DNA from: Bos javanicus
Taxonomy: Eukaryota; Chordata; Mammalia; Artiodactyla; Bovidae
Direction: 5' to 3'
DNA: 64,000 bases
Assembly (NCBI RefSeq): GCF_032452875.1
Contig: NC_083879.1
Span: 86,375,572 to 86,439,571 of the forward strand
Of this stretch, positions 11,476 through 20,541 are shown one piece after another. Below the pieces are notes generated by a model. That model saw only the letters and a program-made list of their open reading frames with translations, did not search any database and was not told the DNA's origin. The position numbers and the translations under genes were made by a program. The stretch's first letter is position 1. The number at the start of each line of letters is the position of its first letter.

Positions 11476-11775
11476 AGTAAGCAACTGAAAGGGCTTGAAA
11501 TTGTGTCAAAGTGATGTTTTAATCTCATTGAAAAGTGTATTAAAGGACAAGATGTAATTTATGTGAGATGCTGCGATGAAAGGAGAGATTGGAGTGGATG
11601 GGCCTTTCACTCCGCTGAACTCCGTGTCATGTTTATATTGAAGCCCGTGTAGCTAATCTAATTTGCAATAACAGGGCCGGCCTGAACCAAGAAGCATCTC
11701 TGATTTCACTTTATTTCTTTTCATATAGAAATTCCGTATGACTGTCTCCTTCTGTGAGTGACGCCTTCTCTATTT
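11476..11775. promoter_or_regulatory. Candidate conserved noncoding element (OTX/homeodomain-type motifs)
   Basis: An AT-rich block with two TAATCT cores, near 11520 and at 11654-11659, the OTX/bicoid-type motif. It also has several TAAT or ATTA cores and tttgcaataac near 11663. It has no reading frame and no repeat. The dense homeodomain sites next to a neural gene suggest an enhancer, but conservation must be tested. Confidence 0.45.
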
Positions 11776-12160
11776 GGGGGCTAATGAGAGAGAATAAGAG
11801 GCAAGGCTGTGTCTACTCATAACCCAGCCTCTTGCCTGCACACCCCTGGTCCCTGGCCGGCCTGGACTTGACTGGGGGCTGCATGGCCCAGAAACACTAT
11901 TTTTGATCTCTTCAGAATGAACCCGAGGGCAACCTCCTGTATCAAACCCTGTGCCGCAACCCCCACCCCAGGCGCTTGGATGGGGCTCCTCGGTTGAACA
12001 GCACACGCTGGATCGGTTTCTGCCAAGGGTTTTAGCTTTAGAAGGTAGCTTAAAAAGCAGATAGTACTGTATTCTCAGGCCTTTGTTTCTGCAGATTTTA
12101 ATGGGAAACACTTAGGAAGCTCCCCCCATTCAGCAAAGTTTCATCTTTGCTGAGTCTTTC
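11776..12160. other. Noncoding stretch, no gene seen
   Basis: Mixed-composition DNA between two candidate regulatory elements. No repeat or gene is recognised. Confidence 0.4.
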
Positions 12161-12480
12161 CAGGAGCTTCTAGAGGAACCAAGCACACCCCCTGTTCAGA
12201 CGCCAGCCTTGTATTCTTATTACCACTCCGAACACAAGCATTCTTTACCAATAAAAGACTACACGCGCCAGAAAATTACAACTTCTGTACAACGTAAAAA
12301 GGTGTATTCAAACTGTTAATTACCGAGGGTTGTATAAATGAAACTTTCGCAGTGACCCATTTAATTTTGTGGTAATTACTGACAAAATAAGACAAGGATG
12401 AATCACAATACAGTATATTTATCTTGAAGGAGGATATTGCACTGGCGCAGTTAAGCCAAGGAGTAAGAAAAAACTAGGGT
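12161..12480. promoter_or_regulatory. Candidate conserved noncoding element (TTAATTA, GTAATTAC, ACAAT)
   Basis: An AT-rich block carrying TTAATTA at 12316-12322, GTAATTAC at 12372-12379 and ACAAT at 12405-12409 (fits a SOX core), within less than 100 bp. The first two are strong homeodomain sites. No coding capacity. Inferred enhancer. Confidence 0.5.
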
Positions 12481-12599
12481 GGGGGGTGTCGCAGAAATAG
12501 AAAAAGTACATAAAAATCACACCCTGAAACCATCTGGGTTCACACTGCAGAAGGCGAGGCTCAGGTGGCTTGCTAAAACTTCCATCCAGATTTTAGAGG

Positions 12600-13560
12600 C
12601 TCCCGAACCCTCTGTTCAGGCATCGTCGAGTCAGTCCTGCGGATTCGCCGCCTTGAGCACAACTTCTGCAGATCCTGGAAATCTGGGCGGCAAAGGGAGG
12701 GCTCTGCCTGCCCTGCCTCAGCTCTCGGCCGATTCTGCCCCGGGACGGAGAGGCTGGACAGCCCGCGGAGCAGCATTCCCGGGGACCCCAAAGCGACACT
12801 GAGCCCAGGCCCGGGAGGGCCGGGCAGGATGCGGCGGGGGTTGGGGACGTCCCCTCGCCCAGTCGATTCCTGCAGCCGAGTCCACAGGCTTGCTCCTTCC
12901 CGCTCCGTGTCGGGGCTTCAGGGACGGTCGAGGAAGGGACGTGGCCTAGCTTGGGCATCTTCTCTGCCACCCCGGGGTCGGGCAGCGGCTTAGCGAGGCT
13001 TTTCGGGCACTAGTTGGGGTCCCTGCTCCAACCGCTTTCCCGCCCAGCCCTGCATCATCGGTGGGGACAGAGAATGCTGGCCGCCTGCCGCGCCCACTGG
13101 CGCCTGGCCCTGCGCCCTCTCACCCCACCTGCAGCCTCAGGGACCGGCGACTGGTTGCCCTGGGCGAGTGGCCCTGCGCCCCGCCGCGGCGGGTAGGGCT
13201 GGCAGCCCGCGAGGCCCCTGCCTTCAAAGTCCACTCAATAGAACTGCGCGCTGAAGGCGCGCGCCGTCCAGCCCTCCAACCCAATTGGTTTGGGCGGATG
13301 GGCACCCTTGAAGAGACCCAGCGCCCCGGCGGACGGGGCAGGAGATAGGTCTGGTTGAGATTCTCCTCGGGAAGTTTCCCGCAAAAGGAGGGCCGGGCGG
13401 CGGAGCGGCAGGAGGAGGCGCGCTGGCGGCGAGGCCTGGGCGCCGGCACCCCGCGGCCGCCCGCCCTCCAGGGCGCCCGCAGCTCCCGGGCGGAGGGCGC
13501 GAGGCTCCCCTCGGGTCGCAGTGTTTTCCTCTCTTGGCTTCTCTTGTTCATTCATAAACC
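12600..13560. promoter_or_regulatory. CpG-rich block
   Basis: GC-rich DNA with many CpGs and stop-poor frames on both strands. It ends abruptly at the AT-rich element at 13561-13830. No gene is recognised. Confidence 0.45.
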
Positions 13561-13830
13561 TGGTGGCTACAGACGCGGCTTGAATATTGACGGCTCTCCC
13601 CCAACTGCTCCGCCGTTAACCCAATTACAGAATTCATCAAGAACTGTGTGAATTATCTCTTTCCATACAGTATCAGCATTAGCCTAATTAAAAGCTATAA
13701 TGTCTGATATAATGATTAAATCGTTAGCTCTGCTGTAGGGAAGCAATATTTTGTTTTCCCTTCAATTAGAAGCTGATTGAGGTTTTCAGAGCAGGTCAGC
13801 TGTGAAATTTGAATTATATGTGTGAGTACT
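13561..13830. promoter_or_regulatory. Candidate conserved noncoding element (dense TAAT cores)
   Basis: It contains caattaca near 13621, TAATTA at 13685-13690, atgattaaatcg near 13712, and tcaattaga near 13763, with many further TAAT cores in about 200 bp. No repeat and no frame. The motif density and the sharp AT-rich boundary between two CpG-rich blocks suggest a homeodomain-bound enhancer. Confidence 0.5.
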
Positions 13831-13889
13831 GCTCACAGGGTGAGCCCCTACTCGAAAGCTCCCAGAGATTCTCCAAACGCTTTCACCCA

Positions 13890-14700
13890 GAGCGCTGGAG
13901 GCACAAACAACGCGCGCGCGCGCTCACACGCAGGGCGGTTTGATCGTCGCCGGGAATTCACGCATCTCCACGCCGGTGCTGGAGAGTCCTGCTTGACTTC
14001 GAGGGGATGGGCTTCACTTCCTTTGTCCAGCAGACGCTCCTGAAACAGCACCCCCAAACCCCACTCTTCTCGTTGAAGGAGAAGAAGATGGCCTTGCCCG
14101 CGGCGAGCGGCGGCCAGACCTCCTGCTCTGTAAGGACCGAAGCCACTCGAAGTTCCGACTTGGCAGCGGTTCTCTTTCCCTCTGCTTCCTCTCTTCCCGC
14201 TTTCCCACGACTTTTATTTTCCCCTTTAAGACAAAAACTCGCCACCATCAAGAAAAAACTTTCATGTTACTTTGGCCCCTTGGCTTTGGTAACAGTGGGA
14301 CCAAGGTAGCCTGGTCACGACGCAGAGTGGGTACGCGAGCGCCCGGGAACCAGGAGAGACGAGCGCCCCCAAGGCCCCCAGCTCGTCACCCGCGCTCAAA
14401 GCCCCGAGTGCGCGCGCCGAGCCCTGGGACCCGCTGGTGGCTGGAGAGCGCCGGCCAGAGGCCCCCGAGCTCCGCCCGGGCGGCGAGGGCGGTTGCGGCC
14501 AGCAGACGGCGACCGCGGCCCGCGCGGCGGCTGGGTACAGGCTGACGCGCGCGGGGCCGGCGTCGGGGTCCGGGCGCGCAGCCGGCGGCTCCCCCCGCCT
14601 CCCCGCGAGGTCCCCTCCCGCCCGCCCAGCGCCGCGGTCCCCTCCCACACGCGCGGGCCTCAGCCTCCTCTCCGTCTGCGCCTCCTGTTGGCCGAGATGA
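13890..14700. promoter_or_regulatory. CpG-rich block
   Basis: GC content rises steadily, with very dense CpG between 14310 and 14690. There is a (CG)n microstretch near 13911-13922. It lies just upstream of the candidate splice acceptor at 14784. Confidence 0.5.
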
Positions 14701-14727
14701 CCTCGGAGGCCTTGCGACTGAATTGTC

Positions 14728-14784
14728 TTCTTTCCTTTTCCCTCCGGCGCTTTCTTTCCGCCTTCTCTTCCTCTCTCTTCTCAG
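14728..14784 (+). other. Candidate 3' splice site with long polypyrimidine tract
   Basis: More than 50 mostly pyrimidine bases end in ctctcttctcag, with AG at 14783-14784, followed by an AT-richer segment. This is an unusually strong acceptor for intergenic DNA. Together with the donor at 8795 it could define an intron of about 6 kb in a SOX1-sense lncRNA. No clear donor was found for the downstream exon end. Confidence 0.35.
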
Positions 14785-15360
14785 ATTACTTTATTTCCTA
14801 TATGTCCAGCCAAGGAATTGGCGGCTCCGTCGTGATTTGCTTGTTAAAACTTTGGTCTCGGTCCGTTGGGCTGCGCCCTGGGCAGTCTGTGGAGGCGCTT
14901 ACCCGCGGCCTCGGTCTCGGGGGCCTCAGGAAGTGGCTGGGCTGAGTTAGGCAAGGCCGCAGGCCGAGGTCTGGGCACCGCCTCCGGAGAGTGTCATCAG
15001 GACGGCCGTCTGCGCCAAGGCCTCGGGAGACCTTGGAGAACATTCCTCTTATTCGCGTTCCCAGAGGGCCCTTTGATTGTCCTCGGAAACTCCTAACCTG
15101 TCCGTCTCTGCTCCTTGGAGCTTGAGATGGGCGCTGGAACAGAAGGTCATCTCTGAGTGCCTGAGAGCAGGCTTTCATTGACAGACTGCTGGGGCCAGGC
15201 TGCTGTCCAGCCTTCTCCTGAGCACAGCCTCAGCAAGGGGAGAGAGCCAACACCAAGTCTGAATCACTTGGAACACGCAGCGTGAGCTCCTGGTGTTAAA
15301 GTCCAGAACACAAGTTACTGGAGAGTCAAGGGCTCTTGTATAACCGCCTAAACACAGGAC
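14785..15360. other. Noncoding stretch, no gene seen
   Basis: If the acceptor at 14784 is real, this holds the next lncRNA exon. Otherwise nothing is recognised. Confidence 0.35.
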
Positions 15361-15690
15361 TTGAATATATATGCATATATTCTTTGGGTACACACCTGTA
15401 TGTATATTGATACATATATTCTTTGGTATATACATGCACATACAGGTGTGAATATGTTCTGTGTGCACCAGTGTGTACATGAATGCATATATGTATATGT
15501 CCTGTGTGCATACATGTATTTTATGTGTGCACACACATATGTAAACATATGCACATTCTCTGTGTGTGCATATGTGTATACACATGTATGTGGACACATG
15601 CATATAGTCTGTGTACACATGTTTATACACAGGCATGTATTATCTATGTGCACTGGTATGTACACATACGCACAGGTGTGTGTATGTAAT
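15361..15690. repeat. TG/TA-rich simple repeat (degenerate microsatellite)
   Basis: About 330 bp built from variants of tatatgcata, tgtgtgcaca and tacatgta. It is purine/pyrimidine-alternating throughout, so all frames are open and code only for Tyr/Cys/His/Ile-rich peptides. Such DNA is prone to Z-DNA or cruciform formation. Confidence 0.8.
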
Positions 15691-16400
15691 TTCCTCTAAT
15701 GATGGCTTGGATCTGAATTCTCTTTGAGGATTGACCCAAAAGTTAAATAAAAGGACAGCAAGCGTCTCTGCGTATCCACGTTTCTAAGCTGATCTCTTTG
15801 GCGCTCTGAAAGAACAGGCACTAACAAGTTTCTGAGTTGCCAAGAGAGCAATGTGGCCGATCAACAGTGAGCGACCCCATCGCTGGGTGTCTGGGCTCGG
15901 ATGCTACTTGGAACCAGTGTAGGCTGTCTTCATATTCTGCAACGCCTCGCCTTGGAGAGGGGCCCTGCCAACCTGGTGGGGGTCGGGAGGGAGGAACATA
16001 GACTCAGGGAGAGGAGGCGTTTCCCCAACTGTTTTGGGCCATTTCTGGCTTCTTCAGGAGTGACAGGGAGTGAAGGTCACAGGGGGGGGGAGACGCTGAG
16101 GCTGGGAGAAGCCGTCACTGGCAGGGATTCATGTGAAGCTCCTCACTCTCCATGCCAGGGAGGAAGGCACTGGGAGTCCTGGCAAGCAGTGCCCTGCCAC
16201 TGCCTAACTGGCACAGGCGGCGGCTGCCAATCATCCATCACTTGGCAACAAGTTACACCTGCAGCTCGGGTTTAATGCTTGTGCATGTGAGCACCCACAG
16301 CGCGCGCACCAGCTTGGGCCCAGGGACCACCTCATCACTGAAAAGGGCTCGTGGAGAGCGCCCGGGATGCTGAACACCAGCGTGCTCTAACAGAGGGCTA
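15691..16400. other. Noncoding stretch, no gene seen
   Basis: Unique DNA without repeat or coding signal. There is a short G-run at 16082-16090. Confidence 0.4.
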
Positions 16401-17250
16401 AACCGTTTACCCCCTATTCAGTTGCTCTGGAAAACAAGGGTAACTTTGTATTTGGAAACAATTTTCAAGACAGTGGTGGAAAGAAATCAGACCATTTCAG
16501 AGTCAGCTATCCAAGTTCCCCAAAGCATAAAGCATTCCTGCAATGCACAGTGGAGTGCAGGGTGTTTATAAAATAAATTGCTCCATTGATATGGAAAAAT
16601 AAGGTGCCAAGCCTGGTTCACACAAAGCGTTTTCAGGGGGTCTTAGGCTATTTAGTTTAAAATTTAAATTGAAAAGCATAGGAAAGAAATCTTTCAACTG
16701 CTAAGTGGATAATATAGTTTATAATTTGTAAACCATTTCCTTTATTTCAGTCTTGCTGACTTTCCATAACACACGGGATCACACCGCACACCCATTGCCT
16801 CCTAAGTTATCAAAGGAGAAACAGATCTATAGTTTCTTCAGCAATATTCCTGTTCTTTTTTTGTTCATTCACAATGGAAGTGGTATTTGCAGGTAGTGCA
16901 TGAAACAAATCAAAAGGTTTAACAAACTCGATTGGTGAAATAAGAAGGCAGTTGAAAACCAAGTTTATAACCTAGATATTTAGTGAAAAATAAATATGAA
17001 ATGATGTTTCCTTTATAATATAATTATATATTATTTGATGAGTTCACTATTAAATGCTGAATGGCCTGAAATGAAAGCAGTTAGATCGGCAGAGGCCAAT
17101 TTGCTCTCGCACTGCATACTGCAACAATCCTGAAATAATAATAATAATAAAAAAAAGCAACGGTAATAATCACAGTAATTGAGAGGAAAGAAAGCATTAT
17201 TCCTGTAGCCGGGACAAGCAACAGGGTCAGGAAATTCACAAGCTCAGAAT
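16401..17250. promoter_or_regulatory. AT-rich candidate conserved noncoding element
   Basis: A long AT-rich block with SOX-type sites (gaaacaatttt near 16456 and ccattgat at 16583-16590) and many TAAT cores. It lies 1.4-2.2 kb upstream of the SOX1 promoter. It could be a proximal SOX1 enhancer with autoregulatory input, which is inference. Confidence 0.45.
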
Positions 17251-17945
17251 TTTTTTAAGGGGTGGGGGTAGGGAAGAGGCGTCGTGTGTTCGCTGCCCGA
17301 CATACTTGAACAGCCTTCTTAACTCGTCTTGTAACGATCATCATTATATGCTTATTTTTGTCACAAGATGGTCAGTTGGGCGCTTTGGTTGGGCACCACT
17401 TTATCCACCAGCCATCTCCTAAGCACCACCCTCCACAGCGCACAGAGACGCCCCGTTCCTCCCCGAGGACTCTAGGGATTTTCCGCAAGCCTTTGGGCCA
17501 TTTTCAGACCCTTGGGGTTGCACCCACAGCGTGAGCGCACTGGTGTTTGAGAACGGGCCTGTGCTTCCCGGTACTGAGAACACTTCGGGGTTCAACAGTT
17601 ACACCCGCAGGCCTGTGCCTTCGTCGTTCCAGGAAACAGGCGTCTGGTTTGCATAAAGCAGGAAAAGGGCATCCGCCTCCTAGTCCCGAGGCCCCACCTT
17701 TACAATTCGGGTTCAGGTGCCCCCCGCCCTCCGTTCACGAAGTTTTCGCAGTTCTTAAGCAAACGGCTCCAGAAGAGCGTGGGCTAGATCCTTCGTTTGC
17801 GATTCCAACCAACTTTTTCAACCGTCGTTGAGTCACTAGGTTGTTGCTTTCAACCTTCCTAGAAATGCCATTTGGGGAGGAAGCCGAACCGAGAAGAGCA
17901 CGTGATGACAACCCCTAGACTCATTACCCACCCCGCGACCCCGTC
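17251..17945. other. Noncoding stretch upstream of the SOX1 island
   Basis: Transition from AT-rich to CpG-rich DNA. No gene or repeat is recognised. Confidence 0.4.
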
Positions 17946-18599
17946 CAAAATAAGACTTCAGGGCTAATGCTAAGAGCAGCCGTGGAGCGGAGCCCGACGC
18001 AAACGCTCGAGCGTCTCGGGATCCTCGTGGCCTGGACCGCGGAGGCCTTCCCTACGGAAAGGGGCTGAGAACTTCAGCCCGCCAGCGGCGAAGCGTGCGC
18101 CTTGGGAGGGGGACTGAGCGGTCCAGGCCTCGCGGGGGCGGGGGAAAGGGGGCGTTCCAGCTGCGTGCCTCGGCAGGTCTCCCCTGCTCCCGAGGGCGCG
18201 CCCAGCCTTCCGGCCCCCGGGCCGAGCAGGGGGCGAGCATCCCGCCCCGGCCTCCAACTTCCCCCTTCCCAGCAGGCGCAGAGTCGGCTGGCGGGGGAGC
18301 GGAGGGGCCGCGTCTCCTCGGCGCTCTTTTAAACGTGGCTCGGGGCTGCCGGCCCCCGCCCCTCGCCCCGCAGGAGTCGTTCTTCATCTTCGCTTTTAAC
18401 CCGCTCGTTAATCGTTCGGAGCGCGAGGGCGGGGAGAGGCGAGGAGGGCGAGCCCGGGGTTCGCCGCCGCCACGAGCGCTCGGGAAGCGGCGTGGCGCGG
18501 ACCCCTCCCGGCCGCCTCCCTCCTCCCGCTTCCCTCCTCCCCTGCTCCTCCGCCTCCCTCCGCTCCTCCCGCTCCGCCGCCCGCGCCCGGCGCCCCTAC

Positions 18600-18705
18600 C
18601 CCCTCCCCACGTCACTCGCCAGCGCGCCATGCAAATCACCGCCGCCGCCGGCTCCCATTGGCCGCGGCGCGCTCATTTAATGGCAGCCCGGGCCCGGCGT
18701 ATGGC
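18600..18705 (+). promoter_or_regulatory. Probable SOX1 core promoter
   Basis: Within about 60 bp there is a cacgtca element near 18608-18614 (CRE/E-box-like), a perfect POU octamer ATGCAAAT at 18629-18636, an inverted CCAAT box (ATTGG at 18657-18661) and a TATA-like catttaat at 18674-18681. This predicts a start site near 18705, giving a leader of about 730 nt. The arrangement is directly visible. The start site position is inferred and should be regarded as within tens of bases. Confidence 0.6.
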
Positions 18706-19431
18706 TGCTGGGCCCCGCGCGCCGCCGGCCCCGCGTGCGCCTCCGCTCCGAGCGCACGGCCCCGGGCAGGCAGCAGGCAGCGCGTCCCGGGCTCGGCCGC
18801 CCCGCTCTCAGGCCCTCTCCGCGCGCCTGCGCTCCCTCCGCGGCCCCCGGCCCCCCTCCCCGGCTGCACCGTGATCGCCCCCCGCCCCCGCGCCCCCCTC
18901 CCGCGCCCCTCGGCGACTCGCTGCCCCCGGGCACCTGGGACCGGCACGTGCCCAGCGCACGCGGCGCGCCGCCCTGCTAGAAGTTGCAGCCCCGGACTTG
19001 GAGGCCGCGGAGGACCGAGCGCGGGAGGAAGGGGCTGCGCGGCGGCGGCGGCGGCGAGCCCCGAGCCGGGCCCCGCGCACCGCTGCGCCCCGGAAAGTGG
19101 AGCTGCAACTTGGCCGCGCCTGCACCTGTTGGCACCGCGCCGCCGAGGGCGACCCGGCTGCGGCGACGGCGACCCCGGCCCTCGGCCTCTTCGGCAAGTG
19201 GTTGGCGCTTCAGAGAAACTTTCCCCCCGTGAGCCGGACCGGCGCTGAGTGCGTGTGTCCTCGCCTCTTTTGTGTCGTTGTCGCCTCCACCTCTCCGCAC
19301 TCTTCTCTCCGCCGGGACCTCACGCCCCCGCCCGCGCCTCGCTCCGTCTGAGCCCCTCTCCATCCGCCTCCCCGGCCGTCTATGCGCCAGGCCCTCTCCG
19401 CGCGGCGCCGGTGAACCCGCGAGCCGCCCCG
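18705..19431 (+). other. Predicted SOX1 5' untranslated region
   Basis: GC-rich leader, assuming initiation about 25-30 bp after the TATA-like element. Only one ATG occurs in it, at 19382, opening the short upstream ORF. The SOX1 frame is closed by TGA at 19246-19248, and no in-frame ATG occurs between there and 19432. A 9-bp inverted pair (aagttgcag near 18981, ctgcaactt near 19104) may fold. Confidence 0.5.
19382..19414 (+). CDS. Short upstream ORF in the SOX1 leader
   Basis: ATG at 19382 opens a frame of 10 codons (Met-Arg-Gln-Ala-Leu-Ser-Ala-Arg-Arg-Arg) closed by TGA at 19412-19414. The stop lies 17 nt before the SOX1 start codon. Its start context is weak (T at -3, C at +4). It is the only upstream AUG in the predicted leader. 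Upstream ORFs this close usually damp translation of the main frame or require leaky scanning. Use of this one is not shown. Confidence 0.4.
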   Translation: MRQALSARRR

Positions 19432-20541
19432 ATGTACAGCATGATGATGGAGACCGACCTGCATTCGCCCGGCGGCGCCCAGGCGCCCACGAACCTGTCG
19501 GGCCCGGCCGGGGCGGGCGGGGGCGGCGGCGGCGGCGGCGGGGGCTCCAAGGCCAACCAGGACCGAGTCAAGCGGCCCATGAATGCCTTCATGGTGTGGT
19601 CCCGCGGTCAGCGGCGCAAGATGGCCCAGGAGAACCCCAAGATGCACAACTCGGAGATCAGCAAGCGCCTGGGCGCCGAGTGGAAGGTCATGTCCGAGGC
19701 CGAGAAGCGGCCGTTCATCGACGAGGCCAAGCGGCTGCGCGCGCTGCACATGAAGGAGCACCCGGATTACAAGTACCGGCCGCGGCGCAAGACCAAGACG
19801 CTGCTCAAGAAGGACAAGTACTCGCTGGCCGGCGGGCTGCTGGCGGCCGGTGCGGGCGGCGGCGCGGCCGTGGCCGTGGGCGTGGGCGCGGCGGCCGTGG
19901 GCCAGCGGCTCGAGAGCCCGGGAGGCGCGGCGGGAGGCGGCTACGCGCACGTCAACGGATGGGCCAACGGCGCCTACCCCGGCTCGGTGGCGGCGGCGGC
20001 GGCCGCCGCGGCCATGATGCAGGAGGCGCAGCTGGCCTACGGGCAGCACCCGGGCGCGGGCGGCGCGCACCCGCACGCGCACCCCGCGCACCCGCACGCG
20101 CACCACCCGCACGCGCACCCGCACAACCCGCAGCCCATGCACCGCTACGACATGGGCGCGCTGCAGTACAGCCCGATCTCCAACTCGCAGGGCTACATGA
20201 GCGCCTCGCCCTCGGGCTACGGCGGCCTCCCCTACGGCGCCGCGGGCGGCGCGCACCAGAACTCAGCCGTGGCGGCGGCGGCGGCAGCGGCGGCCGCGTC
20301 GTCGGGCGCCCTGGGCGCGCTGGGCTCGCTCGTCAAGTCGGAGCCGAGCGGCAGCCCGCCGGCCGCGGCGCACTCGCGGGCGCCGTGCCCCGGGGACCTG
20401 CGCGAGATGATCAGCATGTACTTGCCGGCCGGCGAGGGCGGCGACCCGGCGGCGGCGCAGAGCCGGCTGCACTCGCTGCCGCCGCACTACCAGGGCGCGG
20501 GCGCGGGCGCCAACGGCACGGTGCCCCTGACGCACATCTAG
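19432..20541 (+). CDS. SOX1: Transcription factor SOX-1 (SoxB1 HMG-box)
   Basis: A single-exon gene of 369 codons. SOX1 is a nuclear SoxB1 factor that binds AACAAWG-type DNA through its HMG box and maintains neural progenitor identity, overlapping with SOX2 and SOX3. Visible in the protein: N-terminus MYSMMMETDLHSP, then a Gly tract at residues 29-38. The HMG box spans about 46-117, with the RPMNAFMVWSRGQRRK motif and a basic KYRPRRKTKTLLKKDKY end carrying a nuclear localisation signal. Further on are an Ala tract at about 187-194, a His/Pro/Ala-rich stretch at about 205-235, a second Ala tract at about 280-291, and the SoxB1 C-terminal part ending NGTVPLTHI. The start is the first in-frame ATG after the stop at 19246. 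It is shorter than human SOX1 (391 residues) because Gly and Ala tracts are contracted. SOX2 and SOX3 are excluded by the N- and C-termini. Confidence 0.98.
   Translation: MYSMMMETDLHSPGGAQAPTNLSGPAGAGGGGGGGGGGSKANQDRVKRPMNAFMVWSRGQRRKMAQENPKMHNSEISKRLGAEWKVMSEAEKRPFIDEAKRLRALHMKEHPDYKYRPRRKTKTLLKKDKYSLAGGLLAAGAGGGAAVAVGVGAAAVGQRLESPGGAAGGGYAHVNGWANGAYPGSVAAAAAAAAMMQEAQLAYGQHPGAGGAHPHAHPAHPHAHHPHAHPHNPQPMHRYDMGALQYSPISNSQGYMSASPSGYGGLPYGAAGGAHQNSAVAAAAAAAAASSGALGALGSLVKSEPSGSPPAAAHSRAPCPGDLREMISMYLPAGEGGDPAAAQSRLHSLPPHYQGAGAGANGTVPLTHI

Noticed and set aside
15175..15690. Cys/Tyr/His-rich open frames on both strands
   Set aside because: Translation of the TG/TA-rich simple repeat.
19249..19431. 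61-codon N-terminal extension of SOX1
   Set aside because: The frame is open back to TGA at 19246, but the first codon at 19249 is GTG and no ATG occurs before 19432. Known SOX1 proteins start at MYSMMM.
19210..20256. 348-codon open frame antisense to SOX1
   Set aside because: Its residues (Arg/His/Val/Gly-rich) are what the complement of the GC-rich SOX1 codons gives. No domain, no ATG context, no polyadenylation signal on that strand.
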